Shown here piece after piece: positions 29,002-39,261 of a DNA stretch of 64,000 bases. The DNA comes from Gemmatimonadota bacterium. GTDB lineage: Bacteria; Gemmatimonadota; Gemmatimonadetes; Longimicrobiales; Gaopeijiaceae. Below the pieces are notes generated by a model, which did not search any database, was not told where the DNA came from, and saw only the letters and a list, made by a program, of their open reading frames with translations. The stretch covers positions 18,036-82,035 of the forward strand of contig JAJDYN010000002.1 of NCBI GenBank assembly GCA_022825135.1, written 5' to 3'. How positions within the stretch are numbered: position 1 is the stretch's first letter; the number at the start of each line of letters is the position of its first letter. The translations under genes and the position numbers were made by a program.

Positions 29002-29047
29002 TAACGGGCCCCTCCGCAGGGTACCAGCTAACGGGCCCCTCCGCAGG
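29002..29047 (+). repeat. Direct duplication TAACGGGCCCCTCCGCAGG x2 (27-bp spacing) at the edge of palindromic element copy 2
   Basis: Identical 19-mers at 29002 and 29029. Confidence 0.75.
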
Positions 29048-29114
29048 CTGTTGCATATCCGCAGATGCAACAAATTGTTGCCTTTTCGAAAATGCAACAC
29101 TGTGCAGAGGGTCC
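29032..29114 (-). repeat. ~83-bp palindromic element, copy 2 (inverted relative to copy 1)
   Basis: Reverse complement reads GGACCCTCTGCACAGTGTTGCATTTTCGAAAAGGCAACAATTTGTTGCATCTGCGGATATGCAACAGCCTGCGGAGGGGCCCG, closely matching 5420-5502. Confidence 0.75.
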
Positions 29115-29165
29115 TAACCAGGGATGCACCGGGCTCGCGGCGGGCTGCGGACCGCGACCCGGCCA

Positions 29166-29290
29166 GCCCAGCGCCGACGCTCCCACCCCCGGCGGACCCA
29201 CTCCCGCCCGGCCCAGCGCCGACGCTCCCACCCCCGGCGGACCCACTCCCGCCCGGCCCGGCGCCAACGCTTACATCCGCGGCGGATCCA
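29166..29290 (+). repeat. 45-bp tandem repeat, ~2.8 copies, running into the rlpA-like 3' end
   Basis: GCCCAGCGCCGACGCTCCCACCCCCGGCGGACCCACTCCCGCCCG at 29166 and 29211; degenerate third copy from 29256. Confidence 0.8.
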
Positions 29291-29813
29291 CCGCGGGCGG
29301 GTCGAGCGCCCGCACCTCCACCCGCGCGAGCCCCCTGTCGGCGATTCCGAGCTTCACCGCCGCGACGTAGGAGAGGTCGATGACGCGGCCCTCCACGAAC
29401 GGCCCCCGGTCGTTCACCCGCACCACCACCCGGTTGCCGGTGTCGAGGTCGGTCACCCGCACGTAGGTGGGGAGCGGGAGCGTCTTGTGCGCCGCCGTCA
29501 TGGCGTACATGTCGTAGGTCTCGCCCGTGGACGTCGCCCGCCCGTGGAAGGGATGGCCGTACCAGGAAGCGATCCCGCGCTGCACGTAGTCCTTGCTGGT
29601 CTGGAGCACGCGGTAGCGAATGCCGAACTCGTCGTAGAACGCGGGGTTGCCCAGACGCGACTTGTACTCCTGTCGCGGCTCCGCGTCGGGGGGAAGAGTG
29701 ACCCGCGCCGCCCGCGGCGTGTTCACACGAAAACATCCCGCCGCCCCCAGCAGGACCAGAAGCAGCCCCGGCCGTCCCGAAACCCGGCGCAAGCGATCGA
29801 GGAAGGATATCAC
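29271..29813 (-). CDS. rlpA: RlpA family septal ring lytic transglycosylase-like lipoprotein
   Basis: GIASWYGHPFHGRATSTGETYDMYAMTAAHKTLPLPTYVRVTDLDTGNRVVVRVNDRGPFVEGRVIDLS. Confidence 0.93.
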   Translation of the reverse strand: MISFLDRLRRVSGRPGLLLVLLGAAGCFRVNTPRAARVTLPPDAEPRQEYKSRLGNPAFYDEFGIRYRVLQTSKDYVQRGIASWYGHPFHGRATSTGETYDMYAMTAAHKTLPLPTYVRVTDLDTGNRVVVRVNDRGPFVEGRVIDLSYVAAVKLGIADRGLARVEVRALDPPAVDPPRM

Positions 29814-29900
29814 CAGTAGATATCAGAAGATGTCAGTCATGGCTTCGGGTGTTGCGACACCCAGTCCTACACTTGAACCGGTCCCGCGTCCCCACCAGTC

Positions 29901-32900
29901 CTACGCACGCACCAGCTCCACTCGCGTCCGCCCCAGCACCTCGCGCAGCTTCCGCAAGGTCGCGGGCCCCGGATCCACCCTCAGCGTCCCGGAGCGCAAC
30001 CGCCGGTCGCGCCCCCCGTTGCCCGACCGCCAGAGCACTTCCACCGGGGCGTCTCCCGGATGTTCCACGAGCATCTTCTTCGCCCTGGCGAAGGCGTCTT
30101 CCGGGACTTCGGCCTTCCCGTCCAGCGCAATGCGCAGCGCCAGCCGCCCCGACGTGAGCACGTCGTCCAGCAGCTCCACCTCGTCGAGGAAGATCGGCGG
30201 GTCCTCCTCGTCGCGCTCCCGGCCCGACACCTTGCCCCGGATGAGCACCACCGCATCCTGCTGCAGGGGTTCCCTGCCGGCCGCCCAGGCATCGCGGAAG
30301 GCGAGCACCTGAGCGGTTCCGTGGAAGTCCTCGATGGTGATCCGCCCCCACTCCGAGTTGTCCCTGCGCGAGATCTGCCGCTGCACCTGGGTCACGACGC
30401 AGGGGATCTCGACGGACGCGTTCGCGTGCCTGCGCAGCCTGGAGGTGTTCACCTCCCGGAAGACGTGCACGGCGTCGCTGAAGCGGTCCAGCGGATGGCC
30501 GGAGATGAAGAATCCCAGCGCCTCCTTTTCCTGCGCCAGCCGCTCGCGTTCCGGCCACTCGGGAACCGCGGGAAGCTCCGGCGCCGGATCGTCGGCCTCT
30601 TCCAGCCCGCCGAAGAGCGATTCCTGGCCGGCCTCCCGATCCGCCTGACGCGCGTTCACGTCGGCGTAGGCGATGTCCAGCCCGGCCACCAGCTGGGCCC
30701 GGTGCCCGAAGGCGTCGAGCGCCCCCGCCGCGATCAGCGCCTCGCAGGCTCGCTTGTTGAGCGCGCGCGTGTCGATGCGGTCCAGAAAATCGAACAGCGT
30801 CTCGAAACGCCCCCCCTCCGCCCGCGCAGCCAGCACGGACTCGACCGCGGCCGCGCCGACCCCGCGCACCGCGCCCAGCCCGAATCGAATCTGGGCGCCC
30901 CCGGTGACCGTGAACTTCCACCCCGACTCGTTCACGTCGGGCGGCAGCAGCTCGATGGACTCCTCGAGGCCCGGAATGGAGCGGTGCAGCTCGCGGCTCT
31001 CGAGAATGTACTTCACAACCTGGTCGGTATTCGAAAGCACCGACGAGAGCAGCGCCGCCATGAACTCGGCGGGATAGTGGCACTTGAGCCACGCGGTGTG
31101 ATACGACAGGAGCGAGTATCCGGCGCTGTGCGCGCGGTTGAAGCCGTAGCGCCCGAAGGTCTCGATCTGGTCGGCGAGTTCCGCCGCGATCCGGGCGTCC
31201 ACTCCCTTGGCGGTGGCGCGCTCCCGGAAGGTCGCCAGCTCGGCGCGAATCAGCTCCGGGATCTTCTTGCCCACCGCCTTGCGCACGACGTCGGCTTCGC
31301 CCAGCGAATATCCCGCGAGGATATTCACGATGCGCATCACCTGCTCCTGATAGACGATGATGCCGTAGGTGGGCTCGAGCAATTCCTCCAGCTCGGGATG
31401 CGGATAGGTGACCGGCTCCTGTCCCAGCTTGCGCCGGATATAGACGTCGGTCATTCCGGAGTCGAGGGGACCGGGCCGGATGAGGGCGTTGGTGGCGACC
31501 AGGTCCTCGAAGCGGTCGCAGCGCATGGCCCGCAGCTTTCCCGTGGCCAGCGCGGACTCGAACTGGAACACGCCGGACGTGCCCCCCTGCGCGAGCATCT
31601 CGTAGACCCGCGCGTCGTCCAGCGGAACGTCGTCCATGGTCGGATGGACCGCGCCCGTCTCCGGGTGGCGCAGCGCCCCGTGCTTCGCCTTTACCAGCTC
31701 GACGGCGTCGTGGATGATGGTGAGGGTGCGCAGCCCCAGAAAGTCCATCTTGAGCATGCCGGCGTCGTCCACGCTGTTCATGTCGTACTGCGTGACCACA
31801 TCCACGTCCGGCGCCGGGCCGTCCCGCGACGCCGCCCCTGCGCCCGCCGCCTGGCCCGCGCCGTTCCCCCGCACCCCGCTGCCCCGCGACTGGACGCATA
31901 CGGGCACATAGTCGGAGAGCGGCCCGGGCGCGATCACGACCCCGGCCGCGTGCACCGACGCGTGCCGGCTCAGTCCCTCCAGGGTGCGCGAATAGTCGAA
32001 GAGCCTCCGATAGCGCTCTTCCGCCCGGTACAGTTCCCTGACGTCGGAGATCTTCTCCAGCGCCTGCCCGATGGTCAGCGCCTGGCCCGGCTGATTGGGA
32101 ATCATCTTCGCGATGCGGTCGGTCTCGCTCGGCTTGAAGCCGAGGGTCCGGCCCACATCCCGCACCACCGCGCGCGACTTCATGGTGCCGAAGGTGATGA
32201 TCTGTCCCACGGCGTCGCGGCCGTATTTGCGCCGCACATAGTCGATCACCTCGCCCCTGCGCTCGAAGCAGAAGTCGATGTCGATGTCCGGCATCTCCCT
32301 GCGCTCCGGATTCAGGAAGCGCTCGAAGAGGAGCCCGAACTCGAGGGGGTCGATATTGGTGATCCAGAGCGAGTAGGCCACCAGCGAACCGGCGGCGGAG
32401 CCCCGTCCGGGCCCGACCGGAATACCATGTTCCCGGGCCCAGCGCATGAAGTCCCAGGTGATGAGGAAATATCCCGCGTAGCCCGTTTCGGCGATGACCC
32501 CGAGTTCATAGTCCAGGCGCGCGCGCACCTCGTCCGAAAGCGGATCTCCGTAGCGCTTCTTCGCCCCCTCGATGCTCAGGTGCCGGAGATAGTCGTCACT
32601 GTCCGCATGGTCCCCGGGAATGGGAAACTCGGGCAGGAAGTACTTCTTTTCGAAGGAGACGTCGACCTGGTCGGCGATCGCCAGCGTGTTCTCCAGCACT
32701 TCGGGATGGTCCGGAAAGCGCTCGGCCATCTCGGGGCCCGACTTGAAGTAGAGCTCCTCGTCGTAGCGCATCCGGTTCTCGTCGTCGTGGTCCTTTCCGA
32801 GCCCGATGCAGAGGAGAATATCGTGCGCGCTGTGATCCTCGGCGTGCAGGAAGTGGGCATCGTTGGTCGCGACCACCGGCAGGTTGAGTTCCCCGGCGAG

Positions 32901-33545
32901 CTGGAACACCTTCCTGTTCACCTCGTCCTGGCCCGGGGTGTCGTGCCCCTGGACCTCCAGGTAGTACCGGTCCCCGAAGACGTTCGCGTGCCACTCCGCC
33001 GCCTCGCGCGCCGCCTCCCGGTGGTCCCCGGCCAGCCCGCGCGCCACCTCCCCCGCCATGCACGCGGAGGTGCAGATGAGCCCCGCCGAATGGCGCTCGA
33101 TCACCTCGCGGTCGATGCGCGGCTTGTAGTAGAAGCCCTCCAGATACCCGATCGAGGAGAGCTTGATCAGGTTCCGGTACCCCTCGCGGTCGCGGGCGAG
33201 CAGCACGAGGTGGTAGTAGGGCTTCTTGATCTCCCGCCCGCCCACGCGCATCGGCTCCTTGTGGCGCCGGTCCCCGGGGGCCACGTACGCCTCCATGCCG
33301 ATGATGGGCCGGATGCCCTCCTTCTCCGCCGCCTTGCGGAAGGCCCAGGCCCCGAAAAGGCACCCGTGGTCCGTGAGGGCCAGCGCCGGCATCTCGAACT
33401 CCTTCGCCTTGTGGACGAGATCGGTGAGACGGTTGGCGCCGTCGAGAAGGGAGAACTCCGAGTGGCAGTGGAGATGGACGAAAGACAAGGGCGGCTCGAT
33501 GCTGGGGTCGGCGGGGAAGGGCGCGGGGGCGACGCCATCGGACAC
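29901..33545 (-). CDS. dnaE: DNA polymerase III subunit alpha
   Basis: SFVHLHCHSEFSLLDGANRL PHP domain; GPGRGSAAGSLVAYSL; PDIDIDFCFERRGEVIDYVRRKYG; YGFNRAHSAGYSLLSYHTAWLKCHYPAEFMAALLSS. Confidence 0.97.
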   Translation of the reverse strand: MSDGVAPAPFPADPSIEPPLSFVHLHCHSEFSLLDGANRLTDLVHKAKEFEMPALALTDHGCLFGAWAFRKAAEKEGIRPIIGMEAYVAPGDRRHKEPMRVGGREIKKPYYHLVLLARDREGYRNLIKLSSIGYLEGFYYKPRIDREVIERHSAGLICTSACMAGEVARGLAGDHREAAREAAEWHANVFGDRYYLEVQGHDTPGQDEVNRKVFQLAGELNLPVVATNDAHFLHAEDHSAHDILLCIGLGKDHDDENRMRYDEELYFKSGPEMAERFPDHPEVLENTLAIADQVDVSFEKKYFLPEFPIPGDHADSDDYLRHLSIEGAKKRYGDPLSDEVRARLDYELGVIAETGYAGYFLITWDFMRWAREHGIPVGPGRGSAAGSLVAYSLWITNIDPLEFGLLFERFLNPERREMPDIDIDFCFERRGEVIDYVRRKYGRDAVGQIITFGTMKSRAVVRDVGRTLGFKPSETDRIAKMIPNQPGQALTIGQALEKISDVRELYRAEERYRRLFDYSRTLEGLSRHASVHAAGVVIAPGPLSDYVPVCVQSRGSGVRGNGAGQAAGAGAASRDGPAPDVDVVTQYDMNSVDDAGMLKMDFLGLRTLTIIHDAVELVKAKHGALRHPETGAVHPTMDDVPLDDARVYEMLAQGGTSGVFQFESALATGKLRAMRCDRFEDLVATNALIRPGPLDSGMTDVYIRRKLGQEPVTYPHPELEELLEPTYGIIVYQEQVMRIVNILAGYSLGEADVVRKAVGKKIPELIRAELATFRERATAKGVDARIAAELADQIETFGRYGFNRAHSAGYSLLSYHTAWLKCHYPAEFMAALLSSVLSNTDQVVKYILESRELHRSIPGLEESIELLPPDVNESGWKFTVTGGAQIRFGLGAVRGVGAAAVESVLAARAEGGRFETLFDFLDRIDTRALNKRACEALIAAGALDAFGHRAQLVAGLDIAYADVNARQADREAGQESLFGGLEEADDPAPELPAVPEWPERERLAQEKEALGFFISGHPLDRFSDAVHVFREVNTSRLRRHANASVEIPCVVTQVQRQISRRDNSEWGRITIEDFHGTAQVLAFRDAWAAGREPLQQDAVVLIRGKVSGRERDEEDPPIFLDEVELLDDVLTSGRLALRIALDGKAEVPEDAFARAKKMLVEHPGDAPVEVLWRSGNGGRDRRLRSGTLRVDPGPATLRKLREVLGRTRVELVRA

Positions 33546-33737
33546 CTGAATAGATGCAGGAGAGCGCCCGGCGCGAAAGGGTTTCGGCGGAGGCCGCTTC
33601 GCGGATGTCGATGGCGCGCGACGCCCGGGCCGCAGGCCGTGGACCGGCGCTGCCCGCGCCGCCGACCCGGGCGTGCGATTACGGCCGGGGTGAGGCTCGG
33701 ACCGGCGGTCAATGCGGTTGCCGCCCGAGGCACGGGT

Positions 33738-34940
33738 TCAGCCCCCTCGGACCACCGCCTTCGCCATCGCAAACACCTCGTCCACGCCGAGCGCCTGCAT
33801 GCACCAGAAGGCGCCGTTGCAGATGGGCCGGTTGCCGCAGGGCGCGCAGGGCTGGAGCTCCAGCGCGATGCGGGCCCGCGCGTGCGGCGCTTCGCGGTAG
33901 GGGATGTTCGATCCGAAGAGGAGCACGGAGGGCCGGCGGAACGCGACCGAGACGTGCGAAAGGCAGGTGTCCACCCCCAGAAAGAGTCCGGCGTGCCTCA
34001 CCACGGCCGCCGCCTCGCCCAGCCGCGTGCGGCCGGTCAGGTCGATGATCGGGGCAGGCGAGCGAGGGGCGCCCGCGTTCTCGTCTCCCGCCCGCCTTTT
34101 CTGCGGCGCGTCGTCCTGAACCTGCTCTTCCGCGGGGGCGGCAATACGCCGCGCCGCCTTACGGTCCGCCGGCCCGCCCAGCAGCACCACCGGCAGGCCC
34201 AATTCCGCACGGATGCGCCCCGCCAGCGCGGCCCAGCGGTCCTCCAACCAGTGCTTCTGGGGCCGGGTGGTGAAGGGGGCGAGCGCCGCGTAACCTCGCT
34301 CAAGACCATGGTCGGCGATGAAGCGCGCCGCGAAGTCCTCTTCCCCGTCGCCGAGGACAAGGTGCGGCGTCAGCGTCTCGCTCGGGAGCCCGAGGGCGTC
34401 CGCGAAGTACGGGTACTGCAGGCTGGTGCTCCCGGGCGCGGTGCCGTGACGGGGCACGGTGCCGGTCATCAGCATCCGGCTGCCCTCCTTCGAGCCGAGC
34501 CCGATGCGCACGGGGGCGCCCGAGAGCCACGCCACCCATCCGCTGCGCAGGAGCCCCTGCAGATCGAGGGCGATATCGAATCCGGGCGCCCGAAGCCTCC
34601 TGCGCAGTTCCCGAAACGCACGCCAGAGCGCCCCCCAGCGTCCGGCCCGGATCATGCCCTTCCACGCGGCGCGGTCCCAGACGATGATCTCGTCGAGACC
34701 CTCGTGATGTTCGATCATGCTCCGGGCGTGGGACTCCACCACCCAGGCCATATGCGCCTTCGGATAGCGGCGTCTCAGAGCCTCGACCACGGGCGACGCC
34801 AGCAGCACATCGCCGCGCGCGCTCAGACGCACGAGAAGAATGGCCCGGACGGCATCCGGGAGCGCGAACCGCGAGGTTCGTTCGGGGCGCCGGGATGCTG
34901 GCTCGGGGCGCCGGGGTGTTTTGTCGATCGCCATGGCCAT
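33738..34940 (-). CDS. Glycosyltransferase family 9 (heptosyltransferase-like)
   Basis: AILLVRLSARGDVLLASPVVEALRRRYPKAHMAWVVESHARSMI; DIALDLQGLLRSGWVAWLSGAPVRIGL. Confidence 0.9.
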   Translation of the reverse strand: MAMAIDKTPRRPEPASRRPERTSRFALPDAVRAILLVRLSARGDVLLASPVVEALRRRYPKAHMAWVVESHARSMIEHHEGLDEIIVWDRAAWKGMIRAGRWGALWRAFRELRRRLRAPGFDIALDLQGLLRSGWVAWLSGAPVRIGLGSKEGSRMLMTGTVPRHGTAPGSTSLQYPYFADALGLPSETLTPHLVLGDGEEDFAARFIADHGLERGYAALAPFTTRPQKHWLEDRWAALAGRIRAELGLPVVLLGGPADRKAARRIAAPAEEQVQDDAPQKRRAGDENAGAPRSPAPIIDLTGRTRLGEAAAVVRHAGLFLGVDTCLSHVSVAFRRPSVLLFGSNIPYREAPHARARIALELQPCAPCGNRPICNGAFWCMQALGVDEVFAMAKAVVRGG

Positions 34941-34974
34941 GGAGGACTACCTCCGAACGACCCGATGGCACAAC

Positions 34975-37900
34975 TCACCGCCGTTCGTTCTCCGCGCCCG
35001 GTATCCCGCGGCTGAAGAGGACCTCGAACTCCCGGCCGGTGTCGGCGGCGACTCCTGGGACACGAGCTTGGACCGCCGTTTCCGGAACATCATCGAGGAC
35101 GCCGCGTATCCGGCCTGTCACTGCATCGCGCAGGATGGTGACGGGGTTCTCGCTGTCACGGTCGATGCTCGCAGAGCCTCCCGGCCCTTGCAGCGTCATG
35201 CTCGCCAACTCGTCGGGCCACGTCACCGGCAGGGCGAAGGAGAAGCCTGCGTGGTCGTCTTCGGTGTCGGTGAACTCCGACATGGCGAAGGACACCGAGA
35301 AGAGCGCGCCGCCGCCGGGATCCCGCCCCGTGAGCGACCAGGCGCCGTCGGACGATGGCCGGTTCGGCGGGGCGTCGATGAAGAAAGCCGGCCTGAGGTA
35401 CGGGGTGCCGTCGCCATCCAGGCCGCCCCAAACGAGGAGGGCCCGGTTGGAAGAAGCCGGAGCACGAGTATCGGCAGCCACAACGACGACGGAGTTGCTC
35501 TCCGTTTCCTGGCGGTATCGAAAGGCGTTCGTGAACTGGTAGTCGCTGGTCCACGTCGGCTCGCAGTAGGACATGAAATCCGGTCGACCGGGCGGGACCA
35601 ATTCTCCGGTTCTGAAGTCGTAGCCCCAGGCGCCGATATTCCCTGATCCGTAGGGATAGTACCGGTCCGGTCCGCCGGCTCCGCCGCAAGGCGCGTGGTA
35701 CAGATTGCGGTTGTGGCCGAATTCGTGCGCGATCGTTTCGGAATCGAGGACCGAGAAGCTCGACCAGCTTCCGATGTCATTCGCCACGCCGAGGAGACCC
35801 CCCGGCCCCGTGGGTCCGGCCATGACTCCCAGATAGTGGCCGCTTCCCCCCTCGGCGACCCGGATCATCTCCGTAAGCCGCAGGATTTCGAAGCCGTCGT
35901 TCGTGGGGGAAGCGACGGGTGGGTGCGCCGTCACGTCCAGTTCGGCGACCGGCAGCAGCAGGCGTGTCCGTTCAAACAGTTCGTGCCCTTCCGGGTCGGC
36001 GGCCATGGCCGCGGTGGTCTCCACGATGGAGGAATCCGGATTCTCCTCCCAGATGAAGGGCACGAGCGTCACCTCGAACGCCGGCATCGCCCGCACGTCG
36101 ACCGCCATCCGGCCCGTCGCGGGGATGCGCCTGGCCACGCCCAGTGCGGGGTCCAGCGTCCCCTCGGGGTCCGGTTCGATCACGACCTCCAGCCCCGGTT
36201 GAATGACCCACCCGGGGATCTCCGCGTTGACCGACCCGGACAGCGAACCCTCATCGATTGCCGCCGGGATGGGGTCTTGTCCGATCGGGATGTCCAGCTC
36301 GTACGCCACGGCCCCATCCCGGTAGAAGGTGGCTCGGACGGGCGGCATTGCCGTGCCGGTTGCCTGAGCCGCCGTGACGAATACCCGCAGCAGCGCCGGC
36401 TTGCCCGCGACCAGCGGCACCGGGAACTCACGTGACTGCACGGCCTGCGTGAGATAGGCGGTCGCGTCGCCGCGGTCGCAGAGCGCCACCCGTTGCCGCG
36501 TCACGCCCTCGAGCCAATCGACGAACTCCGGGTCCACAGGCGCGCATAGTTCCGTCCCCGTCGTATGCAGGTCCTCGAGGTGCTCCAGCGCCGTCAAGTC
36601 CATGGGAAGGGCACCGGCCAGCCCGACGTTATCCGCAAGGCCCAGACTCGTCAGGCCCGTGAACTCGACCAACCCCGCCGGGAGCGAGCCGCTCAGGTGG
36701 TTGGACGAGAGATCCAGGAACTCGAGAGCCGCAAAGCGCCCGGCGCGCGATCCCCTGTTCGTCGACCGGCTCCCGCTGGAAGCCCTGCCGGCCCACAAAG
36801 TACCCAGCGTCTTCGATTCCCGAGACGCGAACGTCATCTGGTGCCCGTCAGAATCCAGTCGCCAGGGATGGCCCGGTTCGGTCAGGTTCCGGCGGGGGAA
36901 CTGTGACTCGGCGGCATCGCGGGGGAGCCGTTCCCCACCGGCGACCCCGGCGACTCCTGCCGGAATGTCGGTCAGACGATTCCCGTCCAGCTCCAGCTGG
37001 CTGAGGTTGGGCAGTCCGCCCAGCGCCCGCGGGAAGGACTCAAACTCGTTGGACGAGAGATCCAGGACCTCCAGGCTGGGATAGGCGTCGGGTCCCAGCG
37101 GTAAATCGGTCAGCTGGTTCCCCCAGAGACTAAGAAGCAACAGGTTGCCCAATTCGCTCAACTCCGGCGAGACGGACGTCAGCTCGTTTGATGCAAGCCA
37201 CAGAAACTCAAGACTATCCAACCGGGCCAATTCCCTCGGGACGGATGTCAGCCGGTTCTCGTCCAGATCCATCTCCTGCAGGTTGGCCAAGCTGCCCAAC
37301 TCCGGCGGTACGGATGTCAGACGGTTGAAGTTGAGACTCAGCGCTCGCAGACCGTCCAATTCGCCCAACTCCGGCGGTACGGACGTCAACTCGTTGCCGT
37401 CGAGGTAGAACTCTTCCAAGCTGGCCAGCCTGCCCAACCTTGCCGGGATCGGCCCGGAAAGCCGGTTTCCCGCAAGGACGACGAGTTGGGCCTTGGCCAG
37501 GTCGCCCAGCGCCGACGGGATCGAACCCGTCAATTCGTTCCTGAAGAGGATCAGTGTTTCCAACTCGGCCAACCCGCCCAGAGCCGCGGGAATGGCACCG
37601 GACAATTCGTTCCACCGAAGGTCGAGTGCGACGACGCGCCCGTCGGCATCCGTGCTCACTCCTGACCATTCCCCGAGCGGCGCAACCGTAAGCCAGTTCT
37701 CGCTGTCATCCCAGTCTGGGCCGCCGGTTCCCTCATAGAGCTCGACGAGGATGTCCCGGTCGGTCAGCGGGGGACACTGTACTCCCGTGCCTTCGTGTTG
37801 CGGAATGGAGGTCAGCCACTCCCGGAACCACGCTTCTGCCGGGGCACACATCTGCGTGTTGGCGTAGTACAGTTCCCGGAGCGGCGTCTGCGGGAGGGAC

Positions 37901-39261
37901 GGCGGCAAACGGCCCGTCAGAGCGTTGTCTCCCACCTGCAGCTTCGTTAAGCCCGCCAGCGCTCCAAGTCGTGTGGTCAGGCCGCCCGAGAGGCCGTTGC
38001 CCGCCAGGTCCACGGTGGACACGAGGCCCAATGAGTCGACGTCCACCCCGTACCACTCGCCGAGAGGCCCGTCTCCAAGCCACCCCTCGGCGTTCGTCCA
38101 GCTTCCCCCGCCCGCCGCTTCGTACAGTGCCCGCAGCACCTCCCGGTCCGGGCAGATCGGACCATCCCGATCTTCAAGCGCCTCATACCACGCGACCAGA
38201 TCCTCCGGAAGGCAGAGGCCTGCGTTTCCCTCGAATCCGAACGATGTCAATCGCGAGAGTTGTCTGAAACTCAACGGCACCGTGCCGGACAAACCGTTCG
38301 AACGGAGATACAGGAACCTGAGGTTGGCCAGGCCGCCCAGTTCCGTCGGGATGGACCCCGACAAACCGTTATCGCTGAGATACAGGCCCCCGAGGTTGGT
38401 CAAGCCGCCCAGTTGCGCCGGGATGGAACCCGACAGCTCGTTGTCGTTGAGGTCCAGGATCGAGAGGTTGACCAGCCCGCCCAGCTCCGAGGGGATGGGG
38501 CCTGACAGATGGTTGCCCCCCAATTGCAGGTATGTGAGGTTGGTCAATCCACCGAGTTCGGCAGGGATCGGACCAGAGAGTTCGTTGTACTCGAGATCCA
38601 GGTCTCGGCGGTTATCGAGTCCGCTCAGTTCCTCGGGGATGGGACCCGACAGCTCGTTGCGGCCGAGGCTCAGGCGTTCGAGCTTGGTCAAGCTGCCCAA
38701 TACGGTCGGGATGGGCCCGACAAGCTTGTTGATCCCGAGACTCAATTCTCGGAGGCCAGCTAATCGGCTCAGTTCTTCCGGGATAGGACCCGACAGCTCG
38801 TTGACCCCCAGATCCAGATGTTCGAGGTGGACCAGGCCGGCCAGTTCCGCGATGATCGAACCAGCAAGGCCGTGGCCTACATAGTGGTTCTCCTCGAAAT
38901 CCCATCTTCCGGCCAGCCGCAACGCGGTCACGCGGCCGGCGGCGTCCGTGTCCACTCCATACCACTGCCCCAGGGGCGCTTCCGTCAGCCAGTTCTCGGA
39001 GTTGACCCAGTTCGGGCCGTCCGTAGCCTGGTAGAAGGCAATGAGAATGTCCCGGTCGCTCGTTGCTTTCGCCGACACCAACGCGTTGTTCTCGGAAGCG
39101 GCCACGAAGGTGGCCGGCGGATCGACCACCGACTCGTCGGCGCACGCGGCAAGGAGCGCAATCGTCAGCGCGACCGTCTGCCCTGGTGCGTGTGTCCGGG
39201 CAATCCCGGCTGCTCGGCTGCTCAGGCCGCATTGGCTTCTCATTCGCTTCTCCAGTCTCAA
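34975..39261 (-). CDS. Large LRR protein with C-terminal metzincin-like metalloprotease domain
   Basis: Many 24-aa plant-type LRRs (LGGLTNLTYLQLGGNHLSGPIPSE); repeated 'TDRDIL..fY..tdGPnW..SENWLT.APLG.W.GV'; C-terminal SETIAHEFGHNRNLYHAPCGG. Confidence 0.88.
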   Translation of the reverse strand: MRLEKRMRSQCGLSSRAAGIARTHAPGQTVALTIALLAACADESVVDPPATFVAASENNALVSAKATSDRDILIAFYQATDGPNWVNSENWLTEAPLGQWYGVDTDAAGRVTALRLAGRWDFEENHYVGHGLAGSIIAELAGLVHLEHLDLGVNELSGPIPEELSRLAGLRELSLGINKLVGPIPTVLGSLTKLERLSLGRNELSGPIPEELSGLDNRRDLDLEYNELSGPIPAELGGLTNLTYLQLGGNHLSGPIPSELGGLVNLSILDLNDNELSGSIPAQLGGLTNLGGLYLSDNGLSGSIPTELGGLANLRFLYLRSNGLSGTVPLSFRQLSRLTSFGFEGNAGLCLPEDLVAWYEALEDRDGPICPDREVLRALYEAAGGGSWTNAEGWLGDGPLGEWYGVDVDSLGLVSTVDLAGNGLSGGLTTRLGALAGLTKLQVGDNALTGRLPPSLPQTPLRELYYANTQMCAPAEAWFREWLTSIPQHEGTGVQCPPLTDRDILVELYEGTGGPDWDDSENWLTVAPLGEWSGVSTDADGRVVALDLRWNELSGAIPAALGGLAELETLILFRNELTGSIPSALGDLAKAQLVVLAGNRLSGPIPARLGRLASLEEFYLDGNELTSVPPELGELDGLRALSLNFNRLTSVPPELGSLANLQEMDLDENRLTSVPRELARLDSLEFLWLASNELTSVSPELSELGNLLLLSLWGNQLTDLPLGPDAYPSLEVLDLSSNEFESFPRALGGLPNLSQLELDGNRLTDIPAGVAGVAGGERLPRDAAESQFPRRNLTEPGHPWRLDSDGHQMTFASRESKTLGTLWAGRASSGSRSTNRGSRAGRFAALEFLDLSSNHLSGSLPAGLVEFTGLTSLGLADNVGLAGALPMDLTALEHLEDLHTTGTELCAPVDPEFVDWLEGVTRQRVALCDRGDATAYLTQAVQSREFPVPLVAGKPALLRVFVTAAQATGTAMPPVRATFYRDGAVAYELDIPIGQDPIPAAIDEGSLSGSVNAEIPGWVIQPGLEVVIEPDPEGTLDPALGVARRIPATGRMAVDVRAMPAFEVTLVPFIWEENPDSSIVETTAAMAADPEGHELFERTRLLLPVAELDVTAHPPVASPTNDGFEILRLTEMIRVAEGGSGHYLGVMAGPTGPGGLLGVANDIGSWSSFSVLDSETIAHEFGHNRNLYHAPCGGAGGPDRYYPYGSGNIGAWGYDFRTGELVPPGRPDFMSYCEPTWTSDYQFTNAFRYRQETESNSVVVVAADTRAPASSNRALLVWGGLDGDGTPYLRPAFFIDAPPNRPSSDGAWSLTGRDPGGGALFSVSFAMSEFTDTEDDHAGFSFALPVTWPDELASMTLQGPGGSASIDRDSENPVTILRDAVTGRIRGVLDDVPETAVQARVPGVAADTGREFEVLFSRGIPGAENERR

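Noticed and set aside
30060-35015. 1651-aa plus-strand ORF opposite dnaE and GT9
   Set aside because: Antisense shadow ORF from high GC third positions; the minus strand encodes clear DnaE and GT9.
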